Part shown: one piece after another, positions 8,802 to 17,300 of the stretch
How the letters are laid out: the number at the start of each line of letters is the position of its first letter
How positions within the stretch are numbered: position 1 is the stretch's first letter
From: VBAT01 sp036520835
GTDB lineage: Bacteria > Bacteroidota > Bacteroidia > Chitinophagales > Chitinophagaceae
Length of the DNA stretch: 64,000 bases
Assembly: GCA_036520835.1 (NCBI GenBank)
Contig: DATDIX010000326.1
Coordinates: 15,639 to 79,638 of the forward strand
Direction of reading: 5' to 3'
Program-made: the position numbers and the translations under genes
Notes under the pieces: generated by a model
Told to the model about the DNA's origin: nothing
The model's input: the letters and a program-made list of their open reading frames with translations, nothing else
Database searches by the model: none

Positions 8802-9452
8802 ATGAAGAATTTATTCGCGGCAGTATTTTTTACAGTTTTAAGCTTTTCAGTTTTTGCGCAGGCCAAAAATGACCCTGAAGCCAAAAAGATATTGGATGCT
8901 GTCAGCGCCAAATTCAAAACCTTTACATCTGTCCAAGCTGGATTTTCCTATAAAGTAGAAGATGCAAAAGGCAAGGCTATGTCAACCAAGACAGGTACTA
9001 TCTGGATGAAGGGTAACAAATACAAGGTCAGCTTTGGCGGGCAGGAAATATTCTCAGATGGTAAAACCGTGTGGAATTACGATAAATCGGCCAATGAAGT
9101 AACCATCAGTACCATTGATGCTTCAGGTAATGGGATCACCCCGCAGAAATTATTCACCAATTTTTATGATAAAGACTTTTTGTATGTATTGAATGGGGAA
9201 AAGAAGGTGGGTACAAAAACGATACAGGAAATCGAAATGACTCCTACCGACAAAAGCAAGAATTTTCACAAAGTGTACTTACAGGTGGATAAAGGGGCCA
9301 AAACAATTTACAGTACCCGGGTTTTGGAAAATGCAGGAAATAAATATACTTATACGGTCAGCAGCATGAAAACGAATGCAGCGATGGCTGATAATGTTTT
9401 TGTATTTGATAAGAAAAAATATCCCGGGGTAGAAGAAGTAGATCTGCGATAA
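8802..9452 (+). CDS. lolA: Outer-membrane lipoprotein carrier protein LolA
   Basis: This periplasmic chaperone carries lipoproteins from the LolCDE transporter to the outer membrane. It has 216 residues with a signal peptide (1-19, ending VFAQ) and one LolA fold. Typical stretches are KTGTIWMKGNKYKVSFGGQEIFSDGKTVW and the later VYLQVDKGAKTIYSTRV. The length and the alternating beta pattern match Bacteroidota LolA. A strong hairpin terminator follows directly. A LolE/FtsX-like permease fragment lies at the window end but not beside it. Confidence 0.88.
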   Translation: MKNLFAAVFFTVLSFSVFAQAKNDPEAKKILDAVSAKFKTFTSVQAGFSYKVEDAKGKAMSTKTGTIWMKGNKYKVSFGGQEIFSDGKTVWNYDKSANEVTISTIDASGNGITPQKLFTNFYDKDFLYVLNGEKKVGTKTIQEIEMTPTDKSKNFHKVYLQVDKGAKTIYSTRVLENAGNKYTYTVSSMKTNAAMADNVFVFDKKKYPGVEEVDLR

Positions 9453-9472
9453 AAATTGAAAACAATATGATT

Positions 9473-9506
9473 AAAGGGATCGGGGAAACTCTGATCCCTT
9501 TTGTTT
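9473..9506 (+). terminator. Rho-independent terminator of lolA
   Basis: AAAGGGATC (9473-9481) pairs perfectly with GATCCCTTT (9493-9501) across an 11-base loop. A T-rich tail TGTTTT follows. Confidence 0.8.
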
Positions 9507-9512
9507 TGCCTG

Positions 9513-10334
9513 TCAGGCAACGGCTTTCTTCAATTTAACCAGTTGCTGCAGCAATCCTTCCAGCAGATCAAGCTTCAGCATATTAGCACCGTCACTCAGT
9601 GCTTTGGACGGATCAGGATGTGTTTCGATAAATAGACCATTAGCACCTGTTGCAATAGCCGCTTTGGCTATCGTTCCTATTAATTGTGGATTGCCGCCTG
9701 TTATTCCTGATGTTTGATTGGGCTGCTGTAATGCATGGGTAACATCCATTACTACTGGCGTCCCATGTTGTTGCATCCAAGGAATATTGCGGTAATCAAC
9801 TACCAGGTCCTGGTAGCCGAACGTGGTGCCTCTTTCCGTCAGGATGATCTTATCATTGCCGGCATTCCTTATTTTCTCTACGGCAAACTTCATAGCCGGG
9901 CCGCTCAGGAACTGGCCTTTCTTTACATTAACGATCTTCCCGGTTTCAGCAGCTGCGATCAAAAGATCTGTCTGCCTGCATAAAAAGGCGGGTATCTGGA
10001 GTATGTCAATATACTTTGCTGCTACCGCTGCTTCTTCATGTGCATGTATATCTGATGTGGTGGGCAATTTGTATTTGTCACCCACTTTTTTTACCAGGGC
10101 CAGTGCTGTTTCATCGCCAATACCCGTAAATGAATTGGCGCTTGTCCTGTTTGCTTTCCGGTAAGAAGCTTTGAAGACATACGGAATGCCCAGGTTCTTG
10201 CAAATTCCGGAGACCCTATCGGCCACTTCCATAATGAGTTCTTCACTTTCCACTACGCAGGGGCCGGCGATCAGGAAGAAATTTTTGTCGTCGTATGATT
10301 GGTTGCTAAAAAGGTCTTTAAGAAATTTTTCCAT
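9513..10334 (-). CDS. kdsA: 3-deoxy-8-phosphooctulonate (KDO-8-P) synthase
   Basis: It condenses phosphoenolpyruvate with arabinose 5-phosphate to make KDO-8-phosphate for lipopolysaccharide. The 273-residue length is normal. Family motifs are FLIAGPCVVESEEL near the start, FKASYRKANRTS (substrate-binding Lys and Arg), TSDIHAHEEA, QIPAFLCRQTDL and LTERGTTFGYQ. The Cys in AFLCRQT belongs to the general family motif. The N motif preceding it decides metal dependence, and I did not resolve that. A -7 promoter lies 4 bases before the ATG. It is divergent from the dehydrogenase gene at 10423. Confidence 0.95.
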   Translation of the reverse strand: MEKFLKDLFSNQSYDDKNFFLIAGPCVVESEELIMEVADRVSGICKNLGIPYVFKASYRKANRTSANSFTGIGDETALALVKKVGDKYKLPTTSDIHAHEEAAVAAKYIDILQIPAFLCRQTDLLIAAAETGKIVNVKKGQFLSGPAMKFAVEKIRNAGNDKIILTERGTTFGYQDLVVDYRNIPWMQQHGTPVVMDVTHALQQPNQTSGITGGNPQLIGTIAKAAIATGANGLFIETHPDPSKALSDGANMLKLDLLEGLLQQLVKLKKAVA

Positions 10335-10338
10335 GCCG

Positions 10339-10346
10339 CAAAGATA
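10339..10346 (-). promoter_or_regulatory. -7 promoter element for kdsA
   Basis: On the minus strand this reads TATCTTTG, 4 bases before the kdsA ATG. Confidence 0.5.
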
Positions 10347-10422
10347 AATGAAGTAATGGTCAGGGTTCCCTTATTTTGCTCTTTGCCTTTTTCCGGCTTA
10401 TTTTGTAAAACAACTGCTTGTT

Positions 10423-11397
10423 ATGATAAAAGAAAAGATCCTCGTTATTGGCGCCAGCGGACAGATAGGCGTGGAATTGACATTGGCCCTTCGTAAAATT
10501 TATGGTAATGCAAATGTGATAGCTTCTGATCTGCGGGAGGAAAATGAGCTGCTGAAAGGTACCGGCCCTTATGTAAGCCTGGATGCCATGAATGCAAAAA
10601 TGCTGCACGTACAGGTGATCCGGCAAAACATCACACAGATCTATTTACTGGCAGCTATCTTATCGGCCACCGGTGAAAAAAACCCGCATCTTGCCTGGGG
10701 ATTGAATATGCAGAGCCTGCTGAATGTGCTGGATATTGCAAGAGAGGAAAAGCTCAGCAAAATTTACTGGCCTTCCTCTATTGCAGTCTTCGGGCCTACT
10801 TCTCCTAAAAAAGATTGCCCGCAGCAGACCATCATTGAACCTACCACCGTGTATGGTATCAGCAAATATGCCGGCGAGTTCTGGTGCAATTATTTTCATC
10901 AACGCTATGGGGTGGATGTAAGAAGCCTGCGTTATCCCGGCCTTATATCTTATAAATCTGCTCCCGGCGGTGGCACCACCGATTATGCGGTGGAGATATT
11001 TCATGAAGCGCTGGAGGAAAAGAAGTATGAATGTTTTCTGAAAGAAGATACTTACCTGCCGATGATGTATATGCCTGATGCAATCCGGGCGACCATCGAA
11101 CTGATGGAAGCCCCGGCTGATAAAATTTCTATCCGCACATCTTATAACCTGTCAGGTATGAGTTTTTCACCAAAAGAAATTGCAGCAGAAATAAAGAATC
11201 ATGTGCCTGGGTTCAGTATTACTTATAAACCTGATTACCGGCAGGCTATTGCCGACAGCTGGCCGCAAAGCATTGATGATAGTGTAGCAAGGAAGGATTG
11301 GGGATGGAAAGAGGAGTATGACCTGAAAGCGATGACGAAGGATATGCTGGATAATTTAAGCCCCTCCAACCTTCCGCCAACTGGCGGAGAGGCTTAA
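10423..11397 (+). CDS. L-threonine 3-dehydrogenase-like NAD-dependent epimerase/dehydrogenase
   Basis: This extended short-chain dehydrogenase has 324 residues. The NAD-binding motif GASGQIG starts at about residue 9 and the catalytic Y-x-x-x-K is in YGISKYAGE near 145. The stretch LRYPGLISYKSAPGGGTTDY is characteristic of the UDP-galactose-epimerase-like L-threonine 3-dehydrogenases, which oxidise threonine to 2-amino-3-oxobutyrate. No kbl-like lyase gene is nearby. The last 12 residues (SPSNLPPTGGEA region) are encoded by an intergenic palindrome that also supplies the stop codon, so the ancestral protein probably ended near LDNL. Confidence 0.85.
   Translation: MIKEKILVIGASGQIGVELTLALRKIYGNANVIASDLREENELLKGTGPYVSLDAMNAKMLHVQVIRQNITQIYLLAAILSATGEKNPHLAWGLNMQSLLNVLDIAREEKLSKIYWPSSIAVFGPTSPKKDCPQQTIIEPTTVYGISKYAGEFWCNYFHQRYGVDVRSLRYPGLISYKSAPGGGTTDYAVEIFHEALEEKKYECFLKEDTYLPMMYMPDAIRATIELMEAPADKISIRTSYNLSGMSFSPKEIAAEIKNHVPGFSITYKPDYRQAIADSWPQSIDDSVARKDWGWKEEYDLKAMTKDMLDNLSPSNLPPTGGEA
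11356..11397. repeat. C-rich palindromic repeat forming the 3' end of the dehydrogenase gene
   Basis: TTAAGCC (11356-11362) pairs with GGCTTAA (11391-11397), and TCCGCCA with TGGCGGA (11373-11379 / 11382-11388) inside it. The leader CCCCTCCAACC resembles that of the repeat at 25479. The stop codon TAA is inside the right outer arm. Confidence 0.6.
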
Positions 11398-11496
11398 GAT
11401 CACGATTGCAAGGAAATTTATTACTCAAATGAACAAAATGAAGTCACAGATATTTGCAAGAAAGCTTTGCGTTGTTGTGTAAGTTTTTATTAATAG

Positions 11497-11769
11497 TTAT
11501 CGCACAATACTGAATTTTTCAAATGACTGTAAAGGAAGAACGGCAATAAAAACATTTGTGACCTTTGCTTTCGGCGGTCCCTGCCTGCACCATTCAATGA
11601 ATTGTTCTATTTGTTCAGGTGAACCGGTAGCAACAATATGAACGGTATCGTCCGGCATATTTTTAATTTCCCCTGTTATGCCTGATGCAGTAGCTTTTTC
11701 TCTTGTGCTCTGGCGATAAAAAACTCCCTGTACTTTGCCTGTTACAATAATGGAAACCGTTTTCAGCAT
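11497..11769 (-). CDS. acyP: Acylphosphatase
   Basis: It hydrolyses the carboxyl-phosphate bond of acylphosphates. At 90 residues it is a standard small alpha/beta sandwich. The active-site Arg is R19 in GKVQGVFYR and the catalytic Asn is N37 in TGEIKNMPD, both at the expected spacing. It is the second gene of a probable two-gene operon: its ATG lies 3 bp after the stop of the msrC-like gene. Confidence 0.93.
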   Translation of the reverse strand: MLKTVSIIVTGKVQGVFYRQSTREKATASGITGEIKNMPDDTVHIVATGSPEQIEQFIEWCRQGPPKAKVTNVFIAVLPLQSFEKFSIVR

Positions 11770-11772
11770 TTT

Positions 11773-12246
11773 TCAAAAAGAAATCAGGTTGACAATTTCT
11801 TCCAGGTAGCGCTGGTCAATAATATCGAACTGATCCGCCTCTTCGCTGTCAACATCGAGTACGGCCATTACTTCCTTGTCGCGGATAACAGGGACGACGA
11901 TCTCTGACCTGGAGAGACTGCTGCAGGCAATATGCCCGGGAAATTTTTCTACATCGGGAACAATGATCGTTCTGGCTTCTGCCCAGCTTGTACCGCATAC
12001 TCCTTTTCCTTTTCGTATCCTCGTACAGGCCACCGGTCCCTGGAAAGGGCCTACCACCAATTCATTGTTCTTTACAATGTAAAATCCCACCCATAGCCAG
12101 CCAAACTGTTCCTTTAAAGCTGCCGCTACATTGGCAAGGTTGGCAACAAGATCGGTTTCGCCTTCGAGTAATCCTTTTACCTGAGGAACCAATGACTGGT
12201 ATTGTTCGGCTTTACTGCCTGTGATAATGGTAAGGTCTTCTGCCAT
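11773..12246 (-). CDS. msrC: Free methionine-(R)-sulfoxide reductase (GAF domain)
   Basis: This single-domain GAF protein of 157 residues reduces free methionine-R-sulfoxide with thioredoxin. Three cysteines lie at C74, C84 and C108 in VACTRIRKGKGVCG and HIACSS. Their spacing equals that of the catalytic and resolving cysteines of the E. coli enzyme (84/94/118), which separates it from ordinary GAF sensors. The C-terminus VLDVDSEEADQFD is also typical. It is the first gene of the msrC-acyP operon, with a -7 element 4 bases upstream of the ATG. Confidence 0.92.
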   Translation of the reverse strand: MAEDLTIITGSKAEQYQSLVPQVKGLLEGETDLVANLANVAAALKEQFGWLWVGFYIVKNNELVVGPFQGPVACTRIRKGKGVCGTSWAEARTIIVPDVEKFPGHIACSSLSRSEIVVPVIRDKEVMAVLDVDSEEADQFDIIDQRYLEEIVNLISF

Positions 12247-12250
12247 TGGG

Positions 12251-12258
12251 CAAAGATA
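12251..12258 (-). promoter_or_regulatory. -7 promoter element for the msrC-acyP operon
   Basis: The minus strand reads TATCTTTG, 4 bases before the msrC ATG. Confidence 0.5.
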
Positions 12259-12330
12259 CAGAGCCTTGTTTAATATGAAGATGATCCCGTATTCATCTGT
12301 ATTGTTTGTGCATCTATGAGGGTATAATGC

Positions 12331-12357
12331 AAAAAAGCCCCGCTAAAAACGGGGGCC
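12331..12357 (-). terminator. Rho-independent terminator of the cohesin/dockerin gene pair
   Basis: On the minus strand a GC-rich stem (CCCCCG with CGGGG, loop TTTTTAG) is followed by six T. It lies 24 bases after the stop of the gene at 12381. Confidence 0.75.
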
Positions 12358-12380
12358 ATTTTTACTAAAAGAAAACGAGA

Positions 12381-14297
12381 TTATTGAATGACCAGTTTTT
12401 TTACATCGGTGAAATCGCCGGCCTGCATTTTATAATAGTAAACGCCTTTTGAAAGTGTGCCAATATTAAAATTGATCACATGCGAACCGGCATCTCTTGT
12501 TCCGTTCACCAACGTTTTCAGCACTCTGCCATTCATATCGAACAATGATATGTTCACCTTCACTGTTGCCGGCACTGTGAACTGGATAGTAGTCTGGTCA
12601 GTGAATGGGTTCGGGAAGTTTTGACCTAACAGGAATTCTGCTTTTCCATTCAATGTGGCTGATACAATACTTGAATATTTGAAACGCTGGTCAATGTCAA
12701 TTTGTTTTAGCTTATAATAATACTTACGTGGCTGAAGGTTATTATCAACGTAAGAATAACTCCTGGCTGTGCTGCTGTTACCGGCTCCCTGTACAAAACC
12801 AATAGTGGCCCAGTTAACACCGTCTATGCTGCGCTGCACTTCAAAGCCAAGACTGTTGAGTTCTGAAGAAGTTGTCCAGCGAACGGTTACTTTGCTGCCT
12901 TGTGGGGTAGCGGAAAGATTGATCAGTGTTACAGGTAGTGTACTGCAATCAGGTGAAAAAACATTGATTGTTTGTAATGCCCCGGTAACATTACACCCGG
13001 TTGCATCTGTCACACTTGTAAGGTTGATCGTATTTACGTTGGGAACAAAGATCACATCCACCCAGTAATTAGATCTGTTATAGCTGGTCCATTCACCAAA
13101 CCCTCCTGCACTCATGGTTGCATCTGCTGCAGCTTCCGTACCTGCATAATAAATACCATTTATATCAACCCCCGGTGAATTGCCTCCAACTGCGGTAAGC
13201 GGCCCGCTGATGACAGGGCTGGTAAAGAAATTCTCATCAGATACATAGTTGCCTTCTGATGAGTAGCAAGTAGCTACATATGTAGCGTTAGCGGCAATAG
13301 CAACAGGAGTAGCAAAAGTGATTTCATTCCAACCGTTGGCTGTTACACCCGAGAATGTCGCACTTTGAAGTAAGGCGGAAGGGGGATCATATTTCCAAAG
13401 TTTTCCTTTAAAGGTCCCGGTCACTTCGTCGCCAGCATAAAAGCGGATGCCTTTTATAAACCCTGCCTGTGATGATCTGAATTTCATCCCAACGTGAATG
13501 GCAGGTCCATCATCCTTTGTATTGGGATTTGCGGGTGTTGGATTTGCCGGCCATATTTTATAAGCCGGGAAGGAGATAGATGCAAAAGGAGCGGAGCCTA
13601 CTGTTATATCATCATAAGCGGTTCCGTTTATTACAAGATCAAATGGACTGACTCCTGTAGCTGCTGCGAGGTTTACAGAAATGGGCTGTCCATTGCATCC
13701 CGAAGCTGCAGCAATAGTAGCTGATGGCGGTGTGCAATTTAAAATATTCGCTGTTCCACTTGTCAGTGTACTGATTAATGGTGTTCCGTTATTAGCTACC
13801 CTTGTTCTGTGCCCGGGAGTGTTTTGAAAAGTAAGGGATGTAGCCCCGGTCAGTGGCGAAGGCGGCGTAGTAAACGTAATAGCCAGTATATCAAAATCGG
13901 CTGACGTTGATGCAGAAGGAATGCCTGCTGCATACTCAAGGTGCCCCGAAGTATTGACTGCCGTATAAGGCGCTAACGGTAATGAAATAGTTTCGCTGCT
14001 GAATGTAGCAGATGAAGGTCTTGTAATGTTTGTAATTCTTAAATACGCCGGGTTGAAGTTCAGGTGAATTTCAGCCGCATTACAAGCACCGCTTTGTATA
14101 TCAACTCTTACGTTGACGGTAAAGCTTCCGCCGATCGCAATGTTTGACGTCGCGGGTGTGACAAGTATGTTGGCGGTTTGTGACCGGGCAACAAATTGTA
14201 ATAATAGCAGGCATACCAAAACGCAAATTACTTGCCAGGCAGGTATCAGTAACCTGCTTGTCAGCGGGGTGTTGAGGCCTGATAGAATTCTTTTCAT
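12381..14297 (-). CDS. Secreted protein: cohesin-like module, DUF4082-like module, T9SS type A sorting domain
   Basis: This 638-residue surface protein starts with a long signal peptide (1-40, ending VARSQ). Residues about 43-187 follow the cohesin pattern: GGSFTVNVRV, AAEIHLNFNPAYL, GHLEYAAG and ILAITFTTP. A CTPPSATI-type repeat begins at about 189. It appears split by a DUF4082-like module (about 243-420, with VGMKFRSSQAGFIKGIRFYAG and ANATYVATCYSSEG) and resumes with TSVTDATGCNVTG. A fibronectin-like domain (455-548) precedes the T9SS type A sorting domain (about 556-638: GQNFPNPF, FDMNGRVLKT, KGVYYYKM). Known biology: the sorting domain directs Sec-exported proteins across the outer membrane by T9SS. 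Inference: it is a surface anchor for the dockerin-bearing protein encoded 41 bp upstream in the same operon. The cohesin call needs a structure check. Confidence 0.8.
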   Translation of the reverse strand: MKRILSGLNTPLTSRLLIPAWQVICVLVCLLLLQFVARSQTANILVTPATSNIAIGGSFTVNVRVDIQSGACNAAEIHLNFNPAYLRITNITRPSSATFSSETISLPLAPYTAVNTSGHLEYAAGIPSASTSADFDILAITFTTPPSPLTGATSLTFQNTPGHRTRVANNGTPLISTLTSGTANILNCTPPSATIAAASGCNGQPISVNLAAATGVSPFDLVINGTAYDDITVGSAPFASISFPAYKIWPANPTPANPNTKDDGPAIHVGMKFRSSQAGFIKGIRFYAGDEVTGTFKGKLWKYDPPSALLQSATFSGVTANGWNEITFATPVAIAANATYVATCYSSEGNYVSDENFFTSPVISGPLTAVGGNSPGVDINGIYYAGTEAAADATMSAGGFGEWTSYNRSNYWVDVIFVPNVNTINLTSVTDATGCNVTGALQTINVFSPDCSTLPVTLINLSATPQGSKVTVRWTTSSELNSLGFEVQRSIDGVNWATIGFVQGAGNSSTARSYSYVDNNLQPRKYYYKLKQIDIDQRFKYSSIVSATLNGKAEFLLGQNFPNPFTDQTTIQFTVPATVKVNISLFDMNGRVLKTLVNGTRDAGSHVINFNIGTLSKGVYYYKMQAGDFTDVKKLVIQ

Positions 14298-14338
14298 ACT
14301 CAGAGATTTAGTTTTAGTTGGGTTCAGAATAAATTTTA

Positions 14339-17300
14339 TTAAGGGTTCTCTTCTCCGTTTACATTATAATTTAACAGCAACAGGGAAAAATCAAGCAGGT
14401 CTACTGCCTCATCGCCATTGAAATCGGCTCTTGCATCATAACCGGTATCTCCTGTGATCTTATTGTAAGTTGCCAGGAGTATACTGAAGTCCAGCAGGTC
14501 CACGCTATTGTCATTATTAGCATCGCCTTCCAGCAGTATACCAAAATCTATATTATTATTACCTGCCAGCAGCGCCTGGTCAGTTTTTACTCTTGCCAGT
14601 GTATGGCTGCTTTTAACTCTTATATTAAATGTGCCTGCGGGAACTCCCGTAACAATAAATTGGCCGCTTGTATTGGTCGTTGTATTGAATGTTGCTACCG
14701 GGGTTGGGTTGCCCGTTGTATACAATTCTACTGTTACAGACACTGACCATTCTACTGATGGCGCAGGCGGACGACCCTGCAGCGTAACCTGGCCTGTTAT
14801 AGTAGTTGTGGTTGCGGCGCCATAGTGCGCAGTATAGTTTGCTGTTACCGATGCGTCAAAGAATGCATATTGAATTCCCTTGATGACAGAAAAGGTAAAA
14901 GGAATAACGATGCTGCCACGCCTGATCTCTGTCAATACATCGCTGCCTGAATAGGCAGGTAACATGGCACGCAGGTTGGTGGAGCCGCTGGCAGCAGTGA
15001 TGTTAAAGTTTAACTCATTGCCGGCCCATATAATATTACCGAAGTATGAGTTATTACGGCCATCGATCCATGTAAGCATTTGTTTGGCAGATATAACCGG
15101 CACCTGGCGGGCCTGGGCTGAAAGGATAACTGCATTGGAACCGACATGGTTTGCACCTGTATCAGTATGCATATTTGCATTGAACGCTCCATAGTAACCT
15201 TCAGGGCCAAGCGCTTTATCCAATAATGCGTCGCAGAAGGTACCGACTCCTATTTCCGATTCATCGGTCATTTGAGTAGGCAATTGGTAACAATCGATCA
15301 TGCTGCCATCAAGGTCGGCAAAACGCATAGGTAAACCTGATCCGGTGAAAACACCGGGGCGGTTTTGTACCCATACTCCCGGCCAGTAATAATAATTCGC
15401 ATCCAGCCTGATACCCTTGGCAGCCTCTACTTTTGCATGTGATGCCCAGTCACTCCAGGGAAGACAATGTGTTCTGTTGGTAACAGGGGCTGATATTCCC
15501 GGGAAGTTTGCACTAAGGGTGTTCAATTGTGTGGTGAAGTTATTTGTTAATGATGCCTCTGTAAAGTTTGCGCAACCTGTTTCGGGGTGTAACGCTATTT
15601 CAAAACCGTCATTCTGGAAGGCAACAATTTGTTCGTTAGTGATAGGTGTATAAGGAAAGATGTAAGATGTGCCTCTTACTGCATTCCAGTTGGCAACATC
15701 GGCGGGTGTATTTGGTCCCAGCGTTTTGTAATGTTCAAATCGCCCGGTTGTTCCGTTCACTCCATGGTCGTCACCTGTCATCACAATAGCAGCTTTCAAT
15801 TCTCTTGGCAGGTACCAGAACCTTGGTAATGGTTTACGGTGAAGATTGCTTTGCAGAATAATGTTGGCCAGCAGCCGTTGTTGTTCATCTGCCTGCGGAA
15901 TGGCGATTTTATTAAAATCAATCCAGTCGGCACCTGTATTAGCAGGGAGACCAAAGAACAGGTCATTTGAACGGATGGGCCCGGACTGGCCGTCACGTTC
16001 CTGGCCGGCCCAGGCAGGGTTACCTTGTCTTGTATAAACAACAGATCTCGCAAGATCGTAAGTAAATGCAATCGCTTTGCCACCATTTGATCCAACATTG
16101 ATCGTTGTTACGGCCGGGTTTACAGTAGCTGTTGTTGCATCTGAATACAATGTAGCAATGCTCGTTGCGCCGTTCAATGTGTGCAGGTTGGCAACCCCAT
16201 GGAACTGGATGGTTTCGCCAACGATACCTGCTCCCGGTCCTGATGCAGTATTTACCAGCAGGTATTTATCGCTCAATGTGCCGGATGCCGGCGATAATCC
16301 CATCAGTGAATTAAGTGCAGCTACAGGTTTAAAAGCGATCAATGTGCCTCCGGCATTTACCCAATTGGTCAGCATGGTTACTTCTGGTGCGGTAACGCTT
16401 ATTTCACCTAATACCACTACATCATAATTATTCAGCACGGTGGCATTGACGGAAGAAATATCCATGACGGCAAATTCATTCAGGCCTTCTGCTCTCAGTA
16501 TCTCAGCAGCATACCGGCTGAATGGATTTGTTGATGAACTGATAACGAGTATCGGGCCACCCGGGCCATTGTTAAAGGACAGGATCGAAGCATCCATAGT
16601 ACTGAATGTTCTTGTAATATCATTGGCAAGCGGGTTACCGGCCATATCCATTATTCCCGATTCACCTCCTTTTATAGTAAGGGTATAAGTGGAAGAAGAA
16701 TTCAATGAAGATAACGGGGTCACTGTGATTCTGTATGATCCCTGGCTATAGTTTATTGCAACCGGCAGCAGTTCATTAAATGCATTTCTTAATTCAATGC
16801 TGGTGCCGTTCACCGTTTCCTCGTTTACACTTTCGTTGAAGGTGATCGTCAAAGAAGTATTAACGCTTACTCCAATTGCATGATCAGCCGGTGAAGTGGA
16901 TACTACCACGGGTGCCGCAACATCTGTTGCGGTAATTTGAAATACAACGTCCACCCAGTAATTATCGCTTTGATAATTGACATCAGGGAAAGCGGGGGAG
17001 GGAGAAAATTTATAGATCCCGTTAGGTCCTGCACTGTCAGTTACTGCAATTGCCGTTAACGGGCCATTTACTACTGCGGTGGTAAAATAAGGATTTGTTT
17101 CAGCATAATATCCTGTCGGGCTATGATAAGAAGCAACATAAGTAGTATTGGCGGTAACAGCCACAGCGGTATCAAATAACACCTCCTGCCATCCTGATTC
17201 GGATTCATTAGTAAAGATCACCCGGCCGATCAGTGTGCCACCAGTTGTCCAGAGGCTGCCTGTGTGCGTACCAATATCATTCGTGCTTTTGTAAAACCTG

